Origin: an uncultured bacterium | Lineage (GTDB): Bacteria > Cyanobacteriota > Vampirovibrionia > Gastranaerophilales > Gastranaerophilaceae | Direction of reading: 5' to 3' | Length of the DNA: 64,000 bases | Assembly: GCA_946622415.1 (NCBI GenBank) | Contig: CAMOPX010000008.1 | Span: 1-64,000 of the forward strand | Shown: in pieces, positions 20,537-30,189 of the stretch | Numbering within the stretch: the stretch's first letter is position 1 | Layout: each line of letters opens with the position of its first letter | Translations under genes and position numbers: made by a program | Notes under the pieces: model-generated | The model's input: only the letters and a program-made list of their open reading frames with translations | Databases searched by the model: none | Told to the model about the DNA's origin: nothing

Positions 20537-21019
20537 TTATTCAGCCTTTGTTTCTTCAGCTTTTTTTGCAGTTGCTGTTTTTGTAGTTCTGGTTCTTTTA
20601 GGTTTTTCTTCAGAATCAGCTTTTTTAGCAGTTGCTGTTTTTGTAGTTCTGGTTCTTTTAGGTTTTTCTTCAGAATCAGCTTTTTTAGCTCTTGTTGTTT
20701 TTGCTTTTGCAGGTTTTGTTTCTTCGGCTTTAACTTCTTCTGCTTTTGTTTCTTCAGTTTTAACTTCTTTTTTAGCTTCTTCAGCTTTAACTTCTTCAAC
20801 CTTCATTTCTTTTTTTGCTTCAGCTTTAAGAGCTTCTTTTTGAGCTTTTTTCACGGAAGCAATGCCGTCTTTATACCATCCGCATTCGGGGCAAACCGTG
20901 TGAGTTAAAACTATTGCTTTACAGTTAGGGCAAGTAGTTGTAGCCGGAATTGTTCCTTTCCAGTTAGCTCTTCTTGTTGCCTGACTTGCTTTTCCTGTTC
21001 TTTTCTTTGGTGTAGCCAT
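20537..21019 (-). CDS. rpmF: Ribosomal protein L32-like with long repetitive Lys/Ala/Glu/Thr C-terminal tail
   Basis: N-terminal MATPKKRTGKASQATRRANWK...CPNC...CPECGWYK; upstream of plsX as is common for rpmF. Confidence 0.8.
   Translation of the reverse strand: MATPKKRTGKASQATRRANWKGTIPATTTCPNCKAIVLTHTVCPECGWYKDGIASVKKAQKEALKAEAKKEMKVEEVKAEEAKKEVKTEETKAEEVKAEETKPAKAKTTRAKKADSEEKPKRTRTTKTATAKKADSEEKPKRTRTTKTATAKKAEETKAE
20571..20690. repeat. Two tandem 60-bp copies inside the L32-like gene
   Basis: 20571..20630 and 20631..20690 differ only at the last base. Confidence 0.95.
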
Positions 21020-21090
21020 TTTTATTTCCTTTTCTAGTATTATGTTTATTTAAAAATAATTTTCGACTTTAACACTATTCTCTAAAAAAA

Positions 21091-21123
21091 AGAAATGCTT
21101 GTCAATAATCTGCAAGCATTTCT
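21091..21123 (-). terminator. Rho-independent terminator for the 21147..21344 gene
   Basis: AGAAATGCTTG / CAAGCATTTCT followed on the minus strand by a T tract. Confidence 0.85.
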
Positions 21124-21146
21124 TTATATTTCTAAATTTTTTTAAA

Positions 21147-21344
21147 TTATCTCAAGCTGATTTTTGTGTAAGAACCTTTTCTTGAGAAGTTAACTTTGTC
21201 TTCACGAGCTAACCAACCTAAACCTAAGTTAGTGAAGTTATCAGAAAGACCAAGGTCTTTGTTCATTTTTTTAGTAGTAACTTCGCCATTTTCGTTTAGG
21301 TATTCCCAAATTCTTCCAGCTGTTTCAATAATTGTTTTTTGCAT
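21147..21344 (-). CDS. Small winged-helix protein (DUF2582-like)
   Basis: ETAGRIWEYLNENGEVTTKKMNKDLGLSDNFTNLGLGWLAREDKVNF. Confidence 0.75.
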   Translation of the reverse strand: MQKTIIETAGRIWEYLNENGEVTTKKMNKDLGLSDNFTNLGLGWLAREDKVNFSRKGSYTKISLR

Positions 21345-21469
21345 TGTCGCACTCCATTTCTTTTTTATGTATTACAAGTCTGATGTCATTCACATCGCAT
21401 TTGCATATTTATCTTAATTTATTATATAGTAGTTGTATATAGTTTAAATGGATGAAATGAGAGAAAAAA

Positions 21470-21952
21470 ATGAATTGGATTTATGGTGACAATGTTGACA
21501 CGGATGTAATAATTCCCGCAAGATACTTGAATACCAAGGACGAAAGAGAATTGGCAAGTCATTGTATGGAAGATATAGATAAAAATTTTTCTTCAGAAGT
21601 TAAAGAAAATGATTTTATTGTTGCGGGTTACAATTTTGGATGCGGTTCGAGCAGAGAACACGCGCCGCTTGCAATAAAAGCATCAGGAATAAAAGCTGTT
21701 ATTGCAAAGAGCTTTGCAAGAATATTCTACAGAAATGCTATTAATATTGGTCTTGTGATAATCGAAAATTCCGAAATTCAATCAGACGTTGAAAAAAATG
21801 ATGAAATAAAAATTGACTTGGATAACGGAAAAATTATTAATGTTACAAAAAATAAAGAATATTCTTTTTCTCCCTATAGCGAAGAAATACAAAACCTTAT
21901 TAATAAAGGCGGTTTAATCAATTACACCAAAGAAAAGTGTAAACAAAACTAA
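21470..21952 (+). CDS. leuD: 3-isopropylmalate dehydratase small subunit
   Basis: [56 protein letters not shown]. Confidence 0.93.
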   Translation: MNWIYGDNVDTDVIIPARYLNTKDERELASHCMEDIDKNFSSEVKENDFIVAGYNFGCGSSREHAPLAIKASGIKAVIAKSFARIFYRNAINIGLVIIENSEIQSDVEKNDEIKIDLDNGKIINVTKNKEYSFSPYSEEIQNLINKGGLINYTKEKCKQN

Positions 21953-22617
21953 AGTATATTTAAAAATTTGTGCACCTGAGGAATTAATCTCAGATTTTTG
22001 TAATGTTTATAAAATTCATCAAAAATTTCTTCAAACGCAAAATCTTTATTCATGGGCATTTTTGGTTGAAGTATTATTGTTGTGTTGTCTTTTTTTGCTA
22101 ATTTAATTACCGTTTTTATTTCTTCTTTTGTAATATTTTCATCAAAAACCGTTTTAATAAAGACTTCTTTTTTGTTTGCAACGGAAAGAAATTTTTCGTT
22201 TTCAATAAAGTTGTTTTTTTGTCCCGTTGCAGACGGTAGTTTTATATCCATTGAAACAACATTAACTTTATCAATTATTTTTTCAAGTTCTTTGTAGCAG
22301 GTTCCGTTTGTTTCAAGATAAATGTTTTTATTTAAGTTGTAATTACTCAATAAATCATTTAAAAAATCAACCTCTATTAAAGGCTCTCCGCCTGTAAAAC
22401 TTACCGTTGTAATAGGATTTTCTTTTAAAATATTGAATAAATCATTTGTTGAATATTCTTTTGCATTATCTTTTCTGAAATTTGTATCGCAATATTTGCA
22501 TTTTAAATTACATCTGCAAAATCTGACAAAAATTTGTTTTTCTCCAACGTAAAGCCCCTCTCCCTGAATTGAGGTAAAAATTTCTTTTATAAAGGTTTTA
22601 TTGGAATATTGGTGCAT
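21949..22617 (-). CDS. queE: 7-carboxy-7-deazaguanine synthase (radical SAM)
   Basis: [39 protein letters not shown]. Confidence 0.88.
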   Translation of the reverse strand: MHQYSNKTFIKEIFTSIQGEGLYVGEKQIFVRFCRCNLKCKYCDTNFRKDNAKEYSTNDLFNILKENPITTVSFTGGEPLIEVDFLNDLLSNYNLNKNIYLETNGTCYKELEKIIDKVNVVSMDIKLPSATGQKNNFIENEKFLSVANKKEVFIKTVFDENITKEEIKTVIKLAKKDNTTIILQPKMPMNKDFAFEEIFDEFYKHYKNLRLIPQVHKFLNIL

Positions 22618-23533
22618 TTCTTTTTTTTAGATTTATTTCTTTTAATTTTTCGTAAAGATAAAATTCTTCATCTGTAATGCTTGTAGGGATTTGAATTAAG
22701 ATTTTTACTATTTCATCACCTTTTTTTTGGGTTTTTTCATTCATTATTCCTACATCAATCAGTTTAAAGCTCTGATTTGTTTTTGTCAAAGGAGGAATTT
22801 TAATTGTTGCATCACCCCATAATGTCGGTACTTTTACATTTCCGCCTAAAATTGCCGTATAGGGGCTAATGTATGCATCGTAATAAACAATGCCGTTTTC
22901 GATTTTAAAATCTTCGTGTTTTTGTTCAACATTAACAATAACGTAAAGATTCCCGTTTTTTCCGCCGAATTTTCCGATTTTGCCTTCTCCTTTTATTCTT
23001 AATTTGGATTTATTTTTGACGGATGAAGGGATTTTTACCGTGATTTTTTTATTTTTTGTGATTTCCCCTTTGCCTTCACAATATGTGCATTTTTGGTTGT
23101 TTGCAAATTTGTGTCCTTCACATTTCGGGCATAATATTGATGTTGCAATATTAACCGTTCTTGTTGTGCCTAAAATTGCTTCTTTAGAATCAATTGTGAC
23201 ACTAACGGTTATATCTTCGCCTTGTATGGCTTTTGGTTCTTCTTTTGTTTTTTTGTTTTTTTGAAATAAGTCGGAAAATGTATAATCTGAAGAATTATTG
23301 TACTTTTTTTGGTTTACTTTTTTATTTGCGCTCCTTAATAAATCGTATTTTTTTCTTTTTTCATCATCCAATAAAATTTCTGAAGCTCTTGTTATATTTT
23401 TAAAAATTTCTTCCGCTTCAGGTGATGAATTAACGTCAGGATGATACATTCTAACCAGTTTTTTGTACTGTTTTTTAATTTCTTCCTTTGATGACGTTGA
23501 TTCTACGTTTAATATTTCATAATAGCTCTGCAT
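22598..23533 (-). CDS. DnaJ-family co-chaperone
   Basis: J domain with HPD (MYHPDVNSSPEAEEIFKNI), reduced CxxC zinc region, C-terminal substrate domain. Confidence 0.88.
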   Translation of the reverse strand: MQSYYEILNVESTSSKEEIKKQYKKLVRMYHPDVNSSPEAEEIFKNITRASEILLDDEKRKKYDLLRSANKKVNQKKYNNSSDYTFSDLFQKNKKTKEEPKAIQGEDITVSVTIDSKEAILGTTRTVNIATSILCPKCEGHKFANNQKCTYCEGKGEITKNKKITVKIPSSVKNKSKLRIKGEGKIGKFGGKNGNLYVIVNVEQKHEDFKIENGIVYYDAYISPYTAILGGNVKVPTLWGDATIKIPPLTKTNQSFKLIDVGIMNEKTQKKGDEIVKILIQIPTSITDEEFYLYEKLKEINLKKRNAPIFQ

Positions 23534-23651
23534 AAATCATTCCCTTTTTAAATACTTTAATGATATTTTTTAAAAAATCCAATATCGACGAAGATAAATA
23601 AAAAAGGCAATTTTGATTTGTTATTTTATTTTTTATATAATAAAAATATGT

Positions 23652-23725
23652 GCGCCCGTAGCTTAACCGAATAAAGCATTGGTCTCCGAAGCCAAAGAGT
23701 GTGGGTTTGAATCCCATCGGGCGTA
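23652..23725 (+). tRNA. tRNA-Arg (anticodon CCG), CCA not encoded
   Basis: Cloverleaf: acceptor GCGCCCG/CGGGCGT, D stem GCTT/AAGC, anticodon arm TTGGT-CTCCGAA-GCCAA, variable AGAGT, T arm GTGGG-TTTGAAT-CCCAT. Confidence 0.85.
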
Positions 23726-23726
23726 G

Positions 23727-25040
23727 TTATATTAAACTATTAATTTTTTCTGCCAGCATTTTTGATTGATTTATAACGGCATCCATATTTAAATATTCAA
23801 AACTTCCAAATCTGCCGTTTGTTAAAATATTTTCTTTTTCAAAATATTCTCTGATTTTCTTTGTATTAATTTTATGTTTGATGTCATAAATTACATAAGC
23901 GTATTCAAACCTTTTTATATCGTAAAAATTTATATCTTCCTCGTTATCGATAAAACCTATTGTTTTTAAGCCTTCAGCTGCTTTTTTAATGATTTCATCA
24001 TTTGTCATTTTGTCATATAAATCGTTTTTTCTGTACGTTATTTCTGCCATATAAGTAACGGTATTTTTTATATGATAACTTTCTCCCATAAAATCGAGTT
24101 TTGAAATTCTATGAAAAATAACGTTTTTATCCGAAATCATAAAAGCATAGTTGTCTTTTGCATAGTCTTTTTTGACATTAAAAATACAAATTATAATTGA
24201 ATTATGCTTTAAATTACTGGAAGCATTTTTTATTTCCAAAGGGCAATTTTGGTAAATACCGCATAAATAGTTAAGCGGAATGGTAGAGATTATTTTTTCC
24301 GCTTCAAAATTGCCGGATGAAGTTTCTATATTAAAAACCTCATTTTGCTTTGTTATTTTATCGATTTTAGAATTTAAAATAAATTTTGTTTTATTACTCA
24401 ATTTTGAAATAAAGGCTTTTATTAAAGCCTCCATACCTTCTTGTTTCGGATATGTAAAATAAAGCTGGTGCAGGTAGCCATCAACAGTTTCACCTTTTGT
24501 GCTTTTTATAATATCTTCTTTTGGCGGTTTTGGGATTCTTTCGACCATTTGTGTATCCATATATGCGGGGTCAAATTTCCAGATTTTTTCATTGTATGGC
24601 CTTAAATATGTATTTGTTATGCCTTCTCCAAATGTCTTTAAAAAGAATTGGAGCATAGATTGAGGGTTATAATTTTCATAAGGATTATACAGAAACGAAT
24701 TTAAACAATAATCGAGTTTGTGTTTTGGTAATTTTGATAAATCGTTTTCAAAAGGATATTGAATAAATTTTTTGTCATAAATAATTCTATTGGAACGGCG
24801 GTGTTTTTCAACATTGTCTTTCAAAAGCTCATTCATAAAACCAAGAATCTCTTCGTTCTTTGAAAAAATAATATGCGGGCCGATATCATAATTTATTCCT
24901 TTTATATTAAAACTTCTGCATAAACCCCCTAATTTTTCTTCTTTTTCTATAATCAATATTTCTTCGGTTGTATTGTTTTGTTCTAAAAAATAAGCCAGTG
25001 ACAAGGCCGATAATCCTCCGCCCAAAATTGTGTATTTCAT
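23727..25040 (-). CDS. FAD-dependent amine oxidase / UDP-galactopyranose mutase-like oxidoreductase
   Basis: YTILGGGLSALSLAYFLEQ...IIEKEEKLGGLCRSF dinucleotide-binding motif. Confidence 0.75.
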   Translation of the reverse strand: MKYTILGGGLSALSLAYFLEQNNTTEEILIIEKEEKLGGLCRSFNIKGINYDIGPHIIFSKNEEILGFMNELLKDNVEKHRRSNRIIYDKKFIQYPFENDLSKLPKHKLDYCLNSFLYNPYENYNPQSMLQFFLKTFGEGITNTYLRPYNEKIWKFDPAYMDTQMVERIPKPPKEDIIKSTKGETVDGYLHQLYFTYPKQEGMEALIKAFISKLSNKTKFILNSKIDKITKQNEVFNIETSSGNFEAEKIISTIPLNYLCGIYQNCPLEIKNASSNLKHNSIIICIFNVKKDYAKDNYAFMISDKNVIFHRISKLDFMGESYHIKNTVTYMAEITYRKNDLYDKMTNDEIIKKAAEGLKTIGFIDNEEDINFYDIKRFEYAYVIYDIKHKINTKKIREYFEKENILTNGRFGSFEYLNMDAVINQSKMLAEKINSLI

Positions 25041-25057
25041 TTTTTCTCTCCCTTTTA

Positions 25058-27394
25058 TTAAATTTTCTTTTTAAATTTAATTCCTAAAATTGTTATTACC
25101 TTGTGTTTTGCATTTTCTCTTTTTATGTTTTCAATTGAAAAAACAAATTTTAATATTTTTTTGAAGCTTTGTGCCTTATTCAATTCTTGTTCAAGCGTAA
25201 AAATTTTATAGCTCAGGTTTTTGATTTTTGTATCAAAATAAGTTTCAAAATCCGCGGGTCTTTTTGCTGCGGAATCTTTTAAAGAACAGATAAGCCAATT
25301 TATTGCTTCTTTTGCTTTATTTTCAATAATTTTATTTGCAAAAGTAAAATCCAAATTTAAATCAATAATTTTTTCATTTTCTTTTAATTCATCAAAAGAA
25401 GATATGAATCTGTTTTTAATCTTCATTTCATTAAACATCTTGTATCTTATTTTGCCTCTTTTTTTGTTTATCATCGAAATAAACGGTTTGTTGAATTTTA
25501 CTGCAAAGCAGGTTCCATGGTATGAATCCGTAAATACAAAAGAAGAGTGTCCGTAAAGATACAAAAATTCTTCCGGTGTATAATTTTTAACAAATTCAAG
25601 TTCGTTTGATAGTGCATAATCAAAATCCAGATTTTGAATGTTTATAATTTTGAGATTTAGTTTTTTGCTTATGTATTTAACGGCTTGAATTTTTTCTTCA
25701 TTTAAATCTAAAATGTAAGTCAAAAGATAGTTTTTCGGAGTTTTTAAAACGACGTTTTCCGATAAATCTTCATAAACTTTTTTATCAAGCATCAGAGTCG
25801 GGTCAATTAATTCAATTGGTTTTATTTTAAATATATTTTTGCAAAGATTTTCGCTCGCTTCTCTTAAAGAAAGATGATTAAATCTTTTTAAAAGGTACTG
25901 TTTTTCAATAATATCTTCTTCGTCTGAAATAAATTTGTCGTGACCGAATGAGGTTGAGAATGCGATTTTATTTTTATTATTTTTAACCCACCCTAAAAAT
26001 GCAAAATCTAACTTTAAAGCGTAAGAAAACATTTGATCTGACCCTACAACAAAATTTTTGCATTTTTCATTTAATTCAATTAATTCGTTTTCATCATAAT
26101 AAGATTTTGAAATAAAATAGTGTTTTTTGGCAAATTCCATCGGGATTGTATTTTTAATCGAAAAATTTTTCCATTGAGTTTTTAATTTTTGAAGCATTAA
26201 ACATGTATAGCCGAGGTCTTTTATAATACGATTGACGGCATACGCAACGAGTATTGCCCCATAATTTTTTGAATAGAATGTAGTTAACAAACAAACGTCA
26301 AACTTTTCCTCATTTATTAGTGAAGCCGTTGAATTAAAGCTGTATTTTTTTGACAATTCAAAAAATTCTTTTCTCTTTTTATTAAATTTATCAAAGGGAA
26401 GCCCTTTTTTTATGAAGCCGTTATTGTAATCATTTTTTAATTTAACAGGAATCAATTTTCCTTTTGAAAAATCAAGTTCGTTTATTAATTCTTCACCTTT
26501 TTTGTTATTTAAAAATATTAAAGAAACGCCGTTTTTATAATCTAAATCAGGAAAATATTTTTCTACTCCCCAAAAATCCCCAAGAGAAATATCCGCTTCA
26601 CGAGGAAGTTTTGAAAAATCACAATCGTAACAAGATGAGCGCAGAATAATGGAATCGTGGAATAATTTTGTAAAATCATCGGTTACAATTTCTTCATTTT
26701 TTAAAGTTATTGTACATTTTGAACAACTCCAGCCTGTTTTTTCTTTATCCCTAAAATTTATATTTAAGATATCATTTTTATTGAAATTTTCTTTTAAATA
26801 CTTTTGCCATTTTGAGTTTGGTGTTATTCCGTGACAGAATAAATCAATTGTGTAGAGTTTTTTGTAGTCTTTTTTTAAATATGAATATAATCCCGCAACT
26901 TGGCACGGGCATCCGCAAAAAAGAACAAACCTATCTTCCTTCAGTATTTTTTCGATTTTTTTATAACAGTTATTTGTATTGCTTTGAACGTATTTTGAAC
27001 CTCTTAATTTTTCTAAATCTTTAAGATTGTTTATTATGATATGTTCAATATTCCATTCCTTATTAAATGCAGCACCTGAGATATAACCGCCTTTTGATAA
27101 AATATATTTTGCAATAACGGAAAAAATCCCGCCTGATGAACTTTTTAATCTTTCTTTTTCGTCAGCAAAGCCTGCATAAGTTTTTAAATCATTTTTTTTA
27201 TTTTTGTTGTTCTTATTTAATATAGGACAACTTTTTAAACACATTTTGCAATTTGAACATTTATTTTTGTTTATCAGAGGAAATAAAAAGCCATCTTTAT
27301 CAATTTTCATTGTTATTGCATCGTTCGGGCAAGCATTCAGGCATGCCTCGCAGCCTGTACAATTTTGTACAGGTAGAATGTTTTTTGTATTCAT
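25058..27394 (-). CDS. Fusion of ferredoxin/F420-hydrogenase-beta-like domain and polysaccharide pyruvyl transferase domain
   Basis: 4Fe-4S motifs CTGCEACLNACPNDAI and CSNCKMCLKSCP; central SSGGIFSVIA...CGCPCQVAGL...CHGITP; C-terminal TFYSKNYGAILVAYAV..., FVTDSYHGTCFA-type motif. Confidence 0.85.
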   Translation of the reverse strand: MNTKNILPVQNCTGCEACLNACPNDAITMKIDKDGFLFPLINKNKCSNCKMCLKSCPILNKNNKNKKNDLKTYAGFADEKERLKSSSGGIFSVIAKYILSKGGYISGAAFNKEWNIEHIIINNLKDLEKLRGSKYVQSNTNNCYKKIEKILKEDRFVLFCGCPCQVAGLYSYLKKDYKKLYTIDLFCHGITPNSKWQKYLKENFNKNDILNINFRDKEKTGWSCSKCTITLKNEEIVTDDFTKLFHDSIILRSSCYDCDFSKLPREADISLGDFWGVEKYFPDLDYKNGVSLIFLNNKKGEELINELDFSKGKLIPVKLKNDYNNGFIKKGLPFDKFNKKRKEFFELSKKYSFNSTASLINEEKFDVCLLTTFYSKNYGAILVAYAVNRIIKDLGYTCLMLQKLKTQWKNFSIKNTIPMEFAKKHYFISKSYYDENELIELNEKCKNFVVGSDQMFSYALKLDFAFLGWVKNNKNKIAFSTSFGHDKFISDEEDIIEKQYLLKRFNHLSLREASENLCKNIFKIKPIELIDPTLMLDKKVYEDLSENVVLKTPKNYLLTYILDLNEEKIQAVKYISKKLNLKIINIQNLDFDYALSNELEFVKNYTPEEFLYLYGHSSFVFTDSYHGTCFAVKFNKPFISMINKKRGKIRYKMFNEMKIKNRFISSFDELKENEKIIDLNLDFTFANKIIENKAKEAINWLICSLKDSAAKRPADFETYFDTKIKNLSYKIFTLEQELNKAQSFKKILKFVFSIENIKRENAKHKVITILGIKFKKKI

Positions 27395-27419
27395 TTTTCC
27401 CCTTTCATTTAGTTATAAA

Positions 27420-28601
27420 TCAGTATTGTAACTTCATAAACGGTATCGCCCCGAATAAATACAGTTTTTTAATGCTGTGTACCGATATTTTGTATTTAAA
27501 TAGCGGTATAATTCCAAATAATAACAGCCAGAATCTTCTGGAATCAATCTTTTTTATTTCAAACAGTTTTATTCCAAATAATAAAACCTTGTTGTTTGAT
27601 ACTTTTTTGTTTATAAATTTTTTTAATTTATTAGGATTCTTTTTTATAGCTAAACACAATCTTTTTGCCTGATTGTGTAACGGAGATTTTTTAATATCAT
27701 CAGTAGAATAGTTTTCAAGATTGCTTTTGATAATTTCAAAATCTTCATTTGTTATTGAATATCCGCATAAATATAATTTTGAATAGATGTTTGCGTATTC
27801 TTCCTTAATACAGTATGGTGCCAATATTTTCCATTTTTCGGGGATTTTTTCTCTTATGAATTTATGTACATCTTCCCATCTTTTAATAAAAACGGAAACA
27901 TTGTATAAAACAGTTGATGCGTTTTCGTTTGTTAATCTGTAATAATTAAAAGCTTCGTTATACCAAGCGATTTTATTTGTTTGGCATAATGTTTGCAATC
28001 TGAAATGGTTATCGACATATCCTGCGCCTTTAGCTTCTAAAAGTCTTATGTTTTTTTCTTTTAAATAAGATTTTTTATAAATTGCAGCCCAGATAGAAGG
28101 ATGAATGGAAGCTAAAATCGGATATTCTTCTATGGAAAACAATTTATTAACCGGCAAATCTTTAACTTCATCCATAAAAAAGCAAGGTAAAATCTCTTCA
28201 TTGGAATCCGAGGTTTTATCCGAATATTCAAAATAAGGCAATTTTACAACATCGGCATTTAAGTTTTTTGCATAAGAATATAATTTTTCATACATGTCGG
28301 ATTTAATAAAATCATCTGATTCTATGATAGAAATATATTCGCCCTTTGCTATATCAATACCTTTGTTAACTGAAGCGCCGTACCCGCCGTTTTTTTCGTG
28401 GATGGTTTTTATTCTTTTATCTTTTTTAATCCCTGTTTCGTACATATCAATAATTGCTCTGCATTCATCAATATCGCCCTCGTCTATTAAAATAACTTCA
28501 ATTTCATTAAGACTTTGATTCAAAATAGAATCAATGCACTGCATTAAATATTTTTCAACCTTATAAACAGGAACTATAACCGAGATTTTAAAAGTGTTCA
28601 T
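27420..28601 (-). CDS. Family 2 glycosyltransferase
   Basis: ISVIVPVYKVEKYLMQCIDSILNQSLNEIEVILIDEGD, IAKGEYISIIESDDF. Confidence 0.92.
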   Translation of the reverse strand: MNTFKISVIVPVYKVEKYLMQCIDSILNQSLNEIEVILIDEGDIDECRAIIDMYETGIKKDKRIKTIHEKNGGYGASVNKGIDIAKGEYISIIESDDFIKSDMYEKLYSYAKNLNADVVKLPYFEYSDKTSDSNEEILPCFFMDEVKDLPVNKLFSIEEYPILASIHPSIWAAIYKKSYLKEKNIRLLEAKGAGYVDNHFRLQTLCQTNKIAWYNEAFNYYRLTNENASTVLYNVSVFIKRWEDVHKFIREKIPEKWKILAPYCIKEEYANIYSKLYLCGYSITNEDFEIIKSNLENYSTDDIKKSPLHNQAKRLCLAIKKNPNKLKKFINKKVSNNKVLLFGIKLFEIKKIDSRRFWLLLFGIIPLFKYKISVHSIKKLYLFGAIPFMKLQY

Positions 28602-29188
28602 GCAAGACCCTTTGTCGCCTGTGCTTCCAAATTCAAGGTTTTTTCAATTACATAATATGCAAGATGACACATTATCATATGAATATCTTCCGATAATTGC
28701 ATATTATTAACATTTGCATTTATTGAATATTTTGTAATTTTTTTTAGTATTCCGCCGTCAAATCCTGTCAGGGCAACTGTTATTGCTTTATTTAAATTTG
28801 CATATTCTACTGCTTTTACTACATTTTTGCTGTTTCCGCTTCCCGATAATGCTATTACGACATCACCTTCGTTTAAAAGATTTTTCAGTTGTTCAACAAA
28901 AATATCTTCATAATTAACGTCATTTGCGTATGCAAGCATAGAAGGAATATTGTCGTTTAAACATATAAATTTGAATTTTTTTTCATATTGATAACTCAAA
29001 CCCTTGTTGTAGTCGCAATAAAAATGACTTGCAGTTGAAGCGGAGCCTCCGTTACCCATAATAAAAATTTGTTTTCCTTCGTCTCTTTTTCTTAATAAAA
29101 GATTAATGAAATTTTCTATTTCGCTTCTGTCGAGATTAGAAATTGTGTCTTGTAATCTTGTTAAATAATTATTTATATCGTTAAACAT
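28598..29188 (-). CDS. gmhA: Phosphoheptose isomerase (SIS domain)
   Basis: IFIMGNGGSASTASHFYCD, ALSGSGNSKNVVKAVEYA. Confidence 0.85.
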   Translation of the reverse strand: MFNDINNYLTRLQDTISNLDRSEIENFINLLLRKRDEGKQIFIMGNGGSASTASHFYCDYNKGLSYQYEKKFKFICLNDNIPSMLAYANDVNYEDIFVEQLKNLLNEGDVVIALSGSGNSKNVVKAVEYANLNKAITVALTGFDGGILKKITKYSINANVNNMQLSEDIHMIMCHLAYYVIEKTLNLEAQATKGLA

Positions 29189-30189
29189 TTTTGACTCCTA
29201 TATAAATCTACTTTATCGTAATGTATGATATTTGCCCCCTTGTTGTCAAATTTAAAATCAATTTCTTTTAATTTTGAAAGTGCACGTCGGACTTTGCTAT
29301 GGTATTGTTCTTCCACATAAAAAAGCAAAAATCCTCCCCCTCCTGCGCCCAGTAATTTTCCCCCCAGAGCACCATTTTCTATTGCTAAATTATAACAATA
29401 ATCAATATCGGGATTTGTTATTCCGTTTGCAAGTTCTTTTTTATACATCCAACCTCTGTGGAGAATTTCTCCCATTGCGTTTGTGTTGCCTTTTAATAAT
29501 TCGATTTTTAAATCCCTTGATAAACCTACCATTTTATGGAGATTTCTGATTTTCGATTCATCATACGAAGTGTTTTTCTTTTGTTCGGCCAAAATACTTC
29601 CTGCTTTGCGTGTTAATCCCGTATAAAACATTAAAAGGTTTTTTTCTAAAACGTGATATGCATCTGTTTGAAGGTATAATTTTTCAACATCTACAACGCC
29701 GTCTTTATAAAATTCAATAAAATTTAATCCCCCGCAGGCGCAGGCATATTGGTCCTGTTTTCCTATGGGCTCATTAAGATCATCAATTTCAACCTGACAG
29801 GCGAGTTCTGCAATGTCTGTTTTATTCATATATTTATCCGTATATGCGTTGCATAAGTTAATCAATCCGACAGTAAACGCGGAAGATGATGCCAAACCCG
29901 TTCCCGATGGGATATCTGCGCTTGAATTAAAATCTACTCCTGTTATATTGTATTTTTTAAATAAATCTTTTATAATCGGGTGCTGAATTTCATCCGATGA
30001 TTTTGCCTGTTCGGTTTTGGAATATTTTAAGAGGTAAGCGTTTTCGTCAAAATATGGGTGCATAGAAAGATAAATGTATTTATTTATAGAAGCACTCACA
30101 ACCGCACCGCCGAATTTTTCATAGTAATTTTTTAAATCGCTTCCGCCTCCTGCAAAGCTTATCCTAAAAGGAGTTCTTGTTATTATCAT
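29173..30189 (-). CDS. hddA: D-glycero-alpha-D-manno-heptose 7-phosphate kinase (GHMP)
   Basis: RTPFRISFAGGGSDL, PSGTGLASSSAFTVGL, GKLLGAGGGGFLLFY. Confidence 0.85.
   Translation of the reverse strand: MIITRTPFRISFAGGGSDLKNYYEKFGGAVVSASINKYIYLSMHPYFDENAYLLKYSKTEQAKSSDEIQHPIIKDLFKKYNITGVDFNSSADIPSGTGLASSSAFTVGLINLCNAYTDKYMNKTDIAELACQVEIDDLNEPIGKQDQYACACGGLNFIEFYKDGVVDVEKLYLQTDAYHVLEKNLLMFYTGLTRKAGSILAEQKKNTSYDESKIRNLHKMVGLSRDLKIELLKGNTNAMGEILHRGWMYKKELANGITNPDIDYCYNLAIENGALGGKLLGAGGGGFLLFYVEEQYHSKVRRALSKLKEIDFKFDNKGANIIHYDKVDLYRSQKCLTI

Noticed and set aside
20521-20799. 92-aa Lys/Leu-rich ORF (20521..20799, minus)
   Set aside because: Alternate frame of the repetitive tail of the L32-like gene.
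23652-23725. tRNA-Arg as a pseudogene because of non-canonical D and T loops
   Set aside because: All four stems pair, and the two loop changes are mutually compensatory (A19-U56).
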